Positions 1 to 6,270 of a DNA stretch of 64,000 nucleotides are shown piece by piece. The position numbers and the translations under genes were made by a program. The stretch's first letter is position 1; each line of letters opens with the position of its first letter. This stretch comes from Lactarius indigo. Its lineage: Eukaryota > Basidiomycota > Agaricomycetes > Russulales > Russulaceae. Location of the stretch: the NCBI GenBank assembly GCA_025766275.1, contig JAFKAC010000012.1, forward strand, positions 1,364,001 to 1,428,000, given 5' to 3'. The notes beneath the pieces were generated by a model. The model ran no database searches. It was not told where the DNA came from and worked only from the letters and a program-made list of their open reading frames with translations.

Positions 1-1033
1 AGGCCATGGGTGACTTAGATGGTCGAATGTAACCTTTCTTTAGGTGTTCCGAGATGTGCTCCTTGAGGGCATCGGATTCCTTGGGCGTAAGTCGATAAAT
101 GCCACAATTCTTCATAGTGGCTCCGGGTTTGAGGTCAATTGCGTGATCCCAGGGCTGATGTTGGGGTAGTCGGTGAGACGCGATTTCGCTGAATACTTTA
201 GTATATCGTTGGAAGTGGCTCGGAATGTGGTCGGTGGAAGGCTTAGGTGCAGTGCATGCTGCTATCTTGGTGCTTGTAGTTATCTTTGCTCGGATGGCCA
301 GGTGGTCATACTTGCTAAAGCTGTGGATCCACAGCCAGGGTTCGCAGGCGTCGTTAATGAAGGCAGGTTCCAAAGGTTCACTTTCTTCATTTAAGGGGAG
401 ACAGGTTTCTTGGCCAGAGTCGAGTTCAAGGATGTTAATAGTCGTATGTCGCGTTTGCGGTGTTTTCGAAGAGATGACAACTGCTGAGGAGGACAGGGTA
501 CAGGTTCGTGGGCATCGTGTGAAGGCTATCTTTGGTTGATGCCAATCGATTTCAGGATTATGTGCTTGGAGCCAATCTGTTCCTAAGATTATATCGTGCT
601 CCCCTAGGGTAGTTGCATAGAGTTCCACGGTTTCGTCGTGGTAGTTGTCGTCGGAAGTTCTGATCCGTAGTTTTTGAATCGTAGTATACCTAACAGATCC
701 CGTCTTGTTGGGAGACCCATCCACGTTTCTAACTGGTAAGGGTTTAATTAGTGTCCTCATTGTTAGGTTGTTTGCACGCGCAAACCCATCATCCACGATG
801 ATGCCCTCCGCACCACTGTCCAACAGGGCACGGGCACTGATTTCCTTGCCAGACTTCTTTCCTACTAGTGTAACTCTGAGAACAATTGAAGGAGCTCTCC
901 TATTCCGAATTGTTTCTGCAGGTACATGCTCGGCTCCGAGCGTCTCTAGTAGGGAAAGGCCGTGTACAACGCTACTGGCACTAATACTTCCAATCGACAG
1001 TGCTACGATGGAAGAGCCTAAAAATCCTCGTTA
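1..1033 (-). CDS. pol: Pol of element A (partial): protease and start of reverse transcriptase
   Basis: The frame opens nine bases before the Gag stop, in the -1 frame relative to Gag, with no ATG of its own, so it is expected to be made as a Gag-Pol fusion by frameshifting. The aspartic protease active site reads ALLDSGAEG, followed by the usual flap region and ILGTDWL. Near the window edge the reverse transcriptase entry region reads HAIDLKPG, then LKKGYIRPSKSP, the standard start of gypsy RT. The remaining RT, RNase H, integrase and 3' LTR lie outside the window. No stop interrupts the 1033 nt seen. Confidence 0.85.
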
Positions 1034-2568
1034 ATAGGCACCGAACGCGGGCGTGCGTCCGGGTCAAAAGGGAGTATCTCTCGATATATCGCTCTAATGT
1101 TTGCTGGGTGGTCAGCAGGTGCTTCCTCCTGACTTGGTTCATCAACAAAGGCGCCGCGCGCCCTGGCGTTGTTGTTGGATTGGCCTCCTTTGGCCTTCAT
1201 GGCTGCCGTCTTGGCGTGACATTCTTTAAGTACGTGGCCTGGCTTGCCACAGTATAGGCAGAGTTTATTCTTGAAGCGATACTCTCGCTCTTCCTTGGTA
1301 AGTTTGTTCCTTGGTTTGGTAGTATGAGATGAGGAAGCGTTGACATTAACGCCATCGTCCTCTGCTAGGACGGCTCGTCCTGTGGTGGGCTTATGGGTCT
1401 TGTTAAACTGGTTAATGGCGTGACCAGCGTAAATTCGATATGCGCGATCGAATTCTCTTGCTTTCTCAACAAGGGTGTCGAAGGTGGTAGGGATGGGGGA
1501 TATGCCGAGCAGCTTCATATTCAGAGCTGTTGGAATAGCTTGTCGGAAGGCATACATCTTGGTTTGTTCATTTGCACCACTTCGTGTAGCATGGGTTGAC
1601 CACTCTTGGAACCATTCGTTGAAAGGTCGGGTCCCCATCTTTAGAGAATACATTTTGTTGGTGGATTCCATGGCAGTGTGACCAGGAACGAAGTGTGCAT
1701 TAAAGTCGGTTTTGAACTGTGCCCAGGTGCCAAAGGATACTGCCGCCCCTCCGGTTGGGTTCAAGGCTTTCTTTTGCCTATCTTGAGCCCATTCTCCTGC
1801 TGGGGTCCCAACCTTGAAATAGGTAAGGGCAGTGGATACCTTTTTGTCGTCGGAGTTAAAGATATCCTGGTTTAGATGGAAGTAATTGGCCAGGTTGTTC
1901 CAAAAGGCCTCCGCATGGTCGGGTTTGCCGTTAAAGGGCTCTGGCGCTGCGCCTAAAATTTTTGCGGGTGCAGGGGCTGCCATTGCAGTGGGTACAGGAG
2001 GAACAGGTAAGGGGGGTGCTGAGGAAGAGGCTTGAACAGTTAGGGGTGGCGATGGGAGTCGATGTGGGGGAACTGTTGCAGGGAAACGGCTAGGGCCGGA
2101 GGTACTAGGGGAAATCTGGGGTGTCGAGGGTTGGGAGGTTACTTGGGATAGTAGACCAGAGAGTTTTTTGGTAGTAGTGTCTAGGATTTGCGATACTTCT
2201 TCTGTATCACTTGTTGAATCGTCGGATTCACTAGGTGTGTTGAAGTGGACTGGTTTGTTGTTTAGGTAGATCCACTGTTCGTTTACGAAGTTCCAACGAA
2301 CGTTCTTTCCTTTGAAGGTGGCATGTAGGGTGTAGTAATTTAGGTTTTCAACTTTGTCGATATTCGGAAAGGCTTCTTTAAGGTCCTGAAAAACGACTTG
2401 GTGTTGGGTAGCAACTATTGTCCACGGGTGTTTTCCTGTGGGACTAGATATATCCTCTTCTCTCCACTTGGCGTAGTAAAGGTTGTCGGTAAGGGAAAAA
2501 TAGGGGTCGAAGAAATATACTGGGACGTGGGCTTTTTCTTCTGGTGTGAGAGGTCGTTGTGTATTCAT
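1018..2568 (-). CDS. gag: Gag of element A, 516 aa, CCHC zinc knuckle
   Basis: Starts with a true ATG (2568-2566), the first ATG on this strand after more than 3.4 kb. The ATG overlaps the stop of the upstream ORF as ATGA. An N-terminal globular part of about 110 residues is followed by a Ser/Pro-rich linker, a capsid-like region (about 200-370, with AFWNNLANYF and similar retrotransposon-gag motifs) and one CCHC knuckle, CLYCGKPGHVLKEC, near residue 450. It ends at TAG directly after the heptamer GGATTTT, the likely -1 slip site into Pol. Role: forms the virus-like particle and packages the RNA. Confidence 0.9.
   Translation of the reverse strand: MNTQRPLTPEEKAHVPVYFFDPYFSLTDNLYYAKWREEDISSPTGKHPWTIVATQHQVVFQDLKEAFPNIDKVENLNYYTLHATFKGKNVRWNFVNEQWIYLNNKPVHFNTPSESDDSTSDTEEVSQILDTTTKKLSGLLSQVTSQPSTPQISPSTSGPSRFPATVPPHRLPSPPLTVQASSSAPPLPVPPVPTAMAAPAPAKILGAAPEPFNGKPDHAEAFWNNLANYFHLNQDIFNSDDKKVSTALTYFKVGTPAGEWAQDRQKKALNPTGGAAVSFGTWAQFKTDFNAHFVPGHTAMESTNKMYSLKMGTRPFNEWFQEWSTHATRSGANEQTKMYAFRQAIPTALNMKLLGISPIPTTFDTLVEKAREFDRAYRIYAGHAINQFNKTHKPTTGRAVLAEDDGVNVNASSSHTTKPRNKLTKEEREYRFKNKLCLYCGKPGHVLKECHAKTAAMKAKGGQSNNNARARGAFVDEPSQEEAPADHPANIRAIYREILPFDPDARPRSVPINEDF
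1021..1027 (-). other. -1 frameshift site GGATTTT, Gag to Pol of element A
   Basis: In the Gag frame the bases read G GAT TTT and the next codon is the TAG stop. A -1 slip gives GGA TTT TTA and enters the open Pol frame, which has its own stop only a few bases upstream, so the overlap is minimal. GGAUUUU is a known viral slip heptamer (red clover necrotic mosaic virus). Element D has the same heptamer and B has GGGTTTT at the equivalent place. A downstream stimulatory structure was not modelled. Confidence 0.7.
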
Positions 2569-3257
2569 TCACCTCTTCTGGTGAGACGGGTGACAGTCCA
2601 ACTGTCCAGGTTCCAGGGGTAGTAGACTTTGTACGCGGGGAGAAGGATAGCTCTATCCGGACGATGGGGTCTTTGTGAACGACGGATCCAATGGTATTCT
2701 TCCCAAATACCAAAGTGGGTCAGGGTTGTCTTACTTCTCCACAAGAAGTCTTGGAAATACAAGGGGCTTGTCGAAATCTCGCTTATGCGCGCAAGCGGCT
2801 GGGAAAAATACAGGGTTTCAAGATTGTGCCGGTTTTGGTACAACAGAGAACAGTGTCTTCTGAACACGTCGAGTTCTCGGGGGGTTCGGGTTGGTAGGCT
2901 CTGGGTTACTAAGATAGCTTCGGGGAGGTGACAATGGATTTCTCGGGGCTGGGTCTCGAGGTACTGAGCTTCGTCACTGCTCGTGGAATGCTGCCTCGCA
3001 GTCGGAGTTGCTTGGATACTGGGGTACACCGGTTCACTTGGACCGGCTTGGTTAATACTCGGAAGGGGGATCTGGGTGTTGGTAGCTCGACGAGCTCGGG
3101 GGGCTCTTCTTGGGGTTACAGGGGTACTCGGGGTGGAAGCTATGGGCCGATCGTCTACTTGGAAGCGACGATGAGTTCTTCTTTGGGCGACGTGTGAAGA
3201 TGCCAGGTTAATTGCCCAATGAATTGGATCCAGGGTTTTGGCTCGGAAAGTTGTCAA
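2565..3257 (-). CDS. AUG-less leader ORF 3 of element A, about 230 codons, unknown function
   Basis: The frame is open from just after a TAA inside a hairpin and contains no Met codon at all. The first possible near-cognate start is TTG at 3257-3255, whose first two bases are the end of the hairpin stem. The product would be Ser/Thr/Pro- and Arg-rich at the N-terminus, with a more globular C-terminal third rich in aromatic residues (FGIWEEYHWIRR). Its TGA overlaps the Gag ATG (ATGA). I do not recognise a family. That it is coding is inferred from its length, protein-like composition and consistent placement; translation is unproven. Confidence 0.55.
   Translation of the reverse strand: MTTFRAKTLDPIHWAINLASSHVAQRRTHRRFQVDDRPIASTPSTPVTPRRAPRARRATNTQIPLPSINQAGPSEPVYPSIQATPTARQHSTSSDEAQYLETQPREIHCHLPEAILVTQSLPTRTPRELDVFRRHCSLLYQNRHNLETLYFSQPLARISEISTSPLYFQDFLWRSKTTLTHFGIWEEYHWIRRSQRPHRPDRAILLPAYKVYYPWNLDSWTVTRLTRRGE
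2569..2584 (-). promoter_or_regulatory. Hairpin directly before the Gag AUG
   Basis: RNA sense (minus strand): TCACC, loop AGAAGA, GGTGA, then ATGA. Five perfect pairs with the 3' foot abutting the Gag start codon and the overlapping stop of leader ORF 3. The loop differs from the GAGU loops upstream. Confidence 0.5.
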
Positions 3258-3277
3258 ATTTTACACTCGTAAAATTT
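3256..3277 (-). promoter_or_regulatory. GAGU-loop hairpin 1, start of leader ORF 3
   Basis: RNA sense: nine perfect pairs (5' arm AAATTTTAC) closing loop GAGT. A further five-pair outer helix (TTGTC at 3251-3255 with GACAA at 3283-3287) is possible. The first two bases of the TTG start codon are the last two bases of the 3' arm. Confidence 0.75.
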
Positions 3278-3297
3278 ATCTCGACAATCTATACTAT

Positions 3298-4281
3298 CTA
3301 GTCCTTTTCTCGATAAGGTAGATAGTTAACTCCAGGGGACCACAACACTACGTTGGGGGGTGTCGGGGGGGTGTCGGGACGATAACCGCAGGTGCAGACT
3401 TCTTGAGAGCACCAACAGGGGCCGGAGGTCAGAGTTGGTCCCCAACCGTCGTTAGGACTAGGCGGCTGGTTGGTATCTCCGTTATGTAGGGAGACGTCGG
3501 AGTCTGAAGATTCGTCTTCGGTTTCAGGGGAACTAGGGGGAAGCCGATCTGTAATTCGGCGGAGTAGGGGTGGAGTCCGGAAAGTTTCTCTGGCGTTGAG
3601 AATTGACACTAGTTCAGGGTCGTCAGAGGTTGAAGGGGGATAGTGCCAGATGCTAGGGTTGACAAGGTTCCGGTCGGGGTTTGACAAGGTGGTTTCCCAC
3701 ACAGAGGTGGCGAAGGAGTAAGTGAGTTCCGAACTATCGGAGATGACTAGACGGGGGGCAGAGTCGGGGTGAATGACCACTCGAATTTCTTGGAAGGAAA
3801 TCTGTATTTCCTGGTATGTGAGGCGGAGTCGGTCGACAAAGTGAAGAGAGAAGCCGTCTTCGAGTTGCCGGACGTAGTGATCACGACGAGGGGGGATGTG
3901 GACAAACCAAAGATAGTCGCTTTTGGTCCACACTAGGAGTTGGTCTGTTGGATGGTTGGTGGCAGAGACGGAGTTTGAAAGATGCCAATAGAGGAGTTGC
4001 TCGTCGGCAGCCTTGACGACTTCAGAAAGATCGTCAATAAACTCGTGGTAAACCCTTTCGGGGATGACTTCTCCAAAGTCAAAGAGGTCGATAAGGGTAC
4101 GTAAGGCGGTAGGGGGTTCTGTCCAACAGTCAAGACGGGGGTTATCGATGAGGTCGTAAGTGGAAGTGACGGGGTAGTAGCGGTCAAGTTGCCGCTGCCT
4201 GTGGGACTCGAAGTTAACTCGGGCTCGTGCGAGCCTTTGTTCTTCAGATAAGTTGAAGGTAAATGGAGTAGAAGGAGGCAC
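3298..4281 (-). CDS. AUG-less leader ORF 2 of element A, about 327 codons, unknown function
   Basis: Preceded in frame by TAA and opening at GTG (4281-4279), whose first two bases close the 3' arm of a nine-pair hairpin. There is no ATG anywhere in the 327 codons. The first two thirds look globular (DLIDNPRLDCW, LVWTKSDYLWFVHIPP). The C-terminal third is acidic and Pro-rich with a Cys-rich patch (CWCSQEVCTCG) near residue 292. No family is recognised. Stop TAG at 3298-3300 lies at the base of a local inverted repeat. Non-AUG initiation is inferred. Confidence 0.55.
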   Translation of the reverse strand: MPPSTPFTFNLSEEQRLARARVNFESHRQRQLDRYYPVTSTYDLIDNPRLDCWTEPPTALRTLIDLFDFGEVIPERVYHEFIDDLSEVVKAADEQLLYWHLSNSVSATNHPTDQLLVWTKSDYLWFVHIPPRRDHYVRQLEDGFSLHFVDRLRLTYQEIQISFQEIRVVIHPDSAPRLVISDSSELTYSFATSVWETTLSNPDRNLVNPSIWHYPPSTSDDPELVSILNARETFRTPPLLRRITDRLPPSSPETEDESSDSDVSLHNGDTNQPPSPNDGWGPTLTSGPCWCSQEVCTCGYRPDTPPTPPNVVLWSPGVNYLPYREKD

Positions 4282-4301
4282 TTAAATCACTCGATTTAAG
4301 T
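4280..4301 (-). promoter_or_regulatory. GAGU-loop hairpin 2, start of leader ORF 2
   Basis: RNA sense: nine perfect pairs (5' arm ACTTAAATC) around loop GAGT. An in-frame TAA lies within the 3' arm, and the GTG start begins with the last two stem bases, the same register as hairpin 1. Confidence 0.75.
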
Positions 4302-4343
4302 CCAAAACTCAAATAAGTAAACACTTACTTACTTTGCGTTGCA

Positions 4344-4363
4344 CTTAAAACACTCGTTTCAAG
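4344..4363 (-). promoter_or_regulatory. GAGU-loop hairpin 3, between leader ORFs 1 and 2
   Basis: RNA sense: eight pairs (5' arm CTTGAAAC, 3' arm GTTTTAAG) around GAGT. One pair is G-U in the minus-strand RNA but would be an A-C mismatch in plus-strand RNA, which supports minus-strand RNA as the selected molecule. Confidence 0.7.
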
Positions 4364-4378
4364 ACAAGGCAAATATAT

Positions 4379-4399
4379 AACCACTTATCTAAAGTGGTT
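4379..4399 (-). promoter_or_regulatory. Hairpin holding the stop codon of leader ORF 1 in its loop
   Basis: RNA sense: AACCACTT, loop TAGAT, AAGTGGTT. Eight perfect pairs with the UAG stop of leader ORF 1 in the five-base loop. Confidence 0.55.
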
Positions 4400-5666
4400 G
4401 GTCGTCGGGGAAAGTGGAAATAAAGTTAAAAGGGTCGGCAGGAATACGAGGCGAAAGACAATAGGCAAGGAGGTGGGGGGCAGAGCGAACCAAGTCCTCG
4501 AAGAAGTAGGCCTGCTGGTGAGCGTAAATAAGTCCGTTAAAAGAAAAACGTAAGTGTCCGTAAGTGGTAACGATTCTTCCGTCCAAAAAGTCCTGGATCT
4601 CTAGGGTTACTAGAGAATCGATGTACCCCGCCCTGTGAACGTTAGCAAGGGGGGTGAAGGCGCGTCTCAGGCCTTCCCTGAAGTCGTATCGGATAGTTCC
4701 GAGGGGGGTGTCGGGAGAGGGAAGGTCGTAGATGGCCTTGGAACAGATGTATAAGGGCGGAAAGTCGGGGTGTTGAGCGGGGTCAACAACGCGTGGGAAA
4801 AGGGTGTAAACGTGGGGGGGAAGAAGACGGAAGGGGGTAACAGAAGGAAAGACTGGGGGGAAATTAGCGAGTGAGGTGGCGAGGGGAACTCTGCTGATCA
4901 GTTCCCGGAGGGTCGTAGAAGCGGGCCGCCAAGATTCTCCTTGGGGGGTGACGACGGAGATGTACTGGTGGGGGTGTTCTCCTTGGGAAAGGAGGCAAGG
5001 AGGGGCCTGGTAGGCGGTGGGACCGAGGGGAGGGAGGTTCTCTTGTTCGGGGTGAGGGGCCGGAGGGAAGACGGGGCCTTGTTCAGCTACTCGCTCGTAG
5101 TCAATTGGCGAGTCGGGGGTCGCAAGGCGGGAGGGGACCGGAACAGGAGACGGAGAGTGACGAGGAGTCGGAGGAAGAACAGGAGGTGGCGAAGGAGAGC
5201 CACGAAGGGAAAGAGGGGGGCGGGGGGTCGGGACTCGGAGGGGGGGCGCAGACTCGGCGCGGGGTTCAGTGGACAAGGGGACGATGTTCCCGTTGAGGTC
5301 GAAGATCTCGAGGACCTCTTCGTAGAACTGGGCGGTGCTGGGGGACAGAGGGCGAGGGGAAGGGCGAGGGGTGGCTTCTTCAGCCGGAGCGTAGGGGTAA
5401 ACTAGTTCGGGGGTTGCGTCCCGAACAAGGGCAACAGGGGCGGGAGGCTCGTTACCTCCGAAGGTGGCGGGGGTGTAGGGGGCGGTGAAGCGGAGGCTGT
5501 CAAGACGGACAGCAGAGGTGGAGGGGGCAGGGGAAGTGCGGGAAAGGTCGAGGGGGCTACCTTGGTTGTCGAACTCTGACTGGTAGCTGGCAGAATCTCC
5601 GTCCCACTGACCGTACTGCGAGAAGTCGTACTCGTAGTCAAAGTCAGCCACTGGAGTAGCCCGGAG
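4389..5666 (-). CDS. AUG-less leader ORF 1 of element A, about 425 codons, unknown function
   Basis: Open from a TGA at 5667-5669, about 15 bases downstream of the primer binding site. Candidate near-cognate starts include GTG at 5651-5649. No Met codon occurs. Residues about 1-60 are acidic and aromatic, about 60-210 are strongly Pro/Ser-rich and low-complexity, and the last 170 residues look globular (PLYICSKAIYDLPSPDTP, LTRAGYIDSL-like segments). The TAG stop lies in the loop of a perfect eight-pair hairpin (4379-4399). I know no homologue. Being the first ORF on the RNA it could also serve as a scanning-permissive leader. Confidence 0.5.
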   Translation of the reverse strand, partial: LRATPVADFDYEYDFSQYGQWDGDSASYQSEFDNQGSPLDLSRTSPAPSTSAVRLDSLRFTAPYTPATFGGNEPPAPVALVRDATPELVYPYAPAEEATPRPSPRPLSPSTAQFYEEVLEIFDLNGNIVPLSTEPRAESAPPLRVPTPRPPLSLRGSPSPPPVLPPTPRHSPSPVPVPSRLATPDSPIDYERVAEQGPVFPPAPHPEQENLPPLGPTAYQAPPCLLSQGEHPHQYISVVTPQGESWRPASTTLRELISRVPLATSLANFPPVFPSVTPFRLLPPHVYTLFPRVVDPAQHPDFPPLYICSKAIYDLPSPDTPLGTIRYDFREGLRRAFTPLANVHRAGYIDSLVTLEIQDFLDGRIVTTYGHLRFSFNGLIYAHQQAYFFEDLVRSAPHLLAYCLSPRIPADPFNFISTFPDDQPL

Positions 5667-5681
5667 TCAGTCTATTGGGTT

Positions 5682-5691
5682 AGACTGTCCA
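5682..5691 (-). other. Self-priming primer binding site of element A
   Basis: Plus strand AGACTGTCCA equals the inferred 5' end of the element RNA (AGACUGUCCA, from 5892), so RNA 5' end and this site are complementary over 10 nt, as in the Tf1 family. It lies two bases from the LTR terminus at 5694. A seven-pair hairpin (5668-5687) overlaps it. Confidence 0.7.
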
Positions 5692-5705
5692 AGTGTGATG
5701 ACTCA

Positions 5706-5719
5706 CTGTCACTCGACAG
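5706..5719 (-). promoter_or_regulatory. GAGU-loop hairpin 4, U5/leader of element A
   Basis: RNA sense: CTGTC, loop GAGT, GACAG. Five pairs upstream of leader ORF 1 and within the inferred LTR (U5). Same C-GAGU-G closing pair and loop as hairpins 1-3. Confidence 0.6.
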
Positions 5720-5919
5720 GGGGTCACGACGAAGGCGGGGACTGGGGGCTACAGAGGGCGCGGAGAGGAAGTGCAGAAGAACACAGGAGACGTGGGCTAC
5801 GGCTTTGGCTCAAAGAGGAGTAGTGGCGCACGAAGAGTGGGGCACTCGAAGGAGCTGAGAGGCAAAGGGAGGATGTCACAAGTGGACAGTCTGAGGGACT
5901 GTCCGTAGAATTGCACCAG

Positions 5920-5927
5920 CTTATATA
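5920..5927 (-). promoter_or_regulatory. TATA box of element A
   Basis: TATATAAG on the minus strand, about 33-35 nt upstream of the inferred start at 5892. The inverted repeat 5884-5904 spans that start. Confidence 0.6.
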
Positions 5928-6195
5928 CTACAGGGGGTGGTCTGTGCGTAGGTTTAGGGCAGGCTTAGGGCCTGTCCACGGGTGCTGCGCAGTACTGCGC
6001 AAAGGAACATTCCAGAGACATCTAACAATAGAGTCCAATCAGAAAGGGTTTAAACATAGAACGACTGCGCCGCAGTCGATGGCGCAATCTTGCATCAGAA
6101 TGGCGTGATTCCGCAGTCAAAGCGGGAATCCCCGAGGGGTGGTGACTTGGGTGATTATCTTCGTTGATTGATCAACAATCAACCGTTGATAAGTA

Positions 6196-6252
6196 CACGT
6201 GTACACAACACGTGGTTTGAGAGACGTGACAGATCACGTGACAAATCACGTG
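6196..6252. promoter_or_regulatory. Cluster of four CACGTG E-boxes in the U3 of element A
   Basis: CACGTG at 6196-6201, 6209-6214, 6235-6240 and 6247-6252, upstream of the TATA box. In fungi this is the core site of bHLH factors such as Cbf1/Pho4 types. Factor identity here is unknown. Confidence 0.5.
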
Positions 6253-6270
6253 ATCGTTTGAGAACAGAAT

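Larger units (their letters stand above)
1..6266 (-). mobile_element. Ty3/gypsy retrotransposon A (5' part; 3' end outside window)
   Basis: Read on the minus strand from the 5' LTR (6266 to 5694) through a primer binding site, three AUG-less leader ORFs, Gag and the start of Pol (protease, beginning of reverse transcriptase), where the window ends. It sits inside the pol gene of element B: B's coding sequence stops at 6267-6271, next to the inferred A boundary (LTR terminus AACA, candidate target duplication GAATT at 6267-6271). The other end and the second target copy are outside the window. The coding part seen here has no premature stop, so this copy may be young. Confidence 0.85.
5694..6266 (-). 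repeat. 5' LTR of element A
   Basis: Boundaries are inferred: TG terminus two bases from the primer binding site, and an AACA terminus next to where element B's pol stops. A TATA box (TATATAAG, 5927-5920) puts the start near 5892, so R/U5 is about 5694-5892 and U3 about 5893-6266. Four CACGTG boxes lie in U3 (6196, 6209, 6235, 6247). The matching 3' LTR is outside the window, so identity cannot be checked. Confidence 0.65.

Noticed and set aside
3258..4388. Leader ORFs of element A as exons of one spliced protein
   Set aside because: The gaps lack convincing GT-AG pairs joining the frames, and splicing would not explain the loss of ATG in all three frames.
4941..5405. 154-codon ORF on the plus strand across leader ORF 1
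   Set aside because: Antisense shadow of a Pro-rich, GC-rich coding region; begins at a non-ATG codon and has low-complexity Gly/Arg composition.
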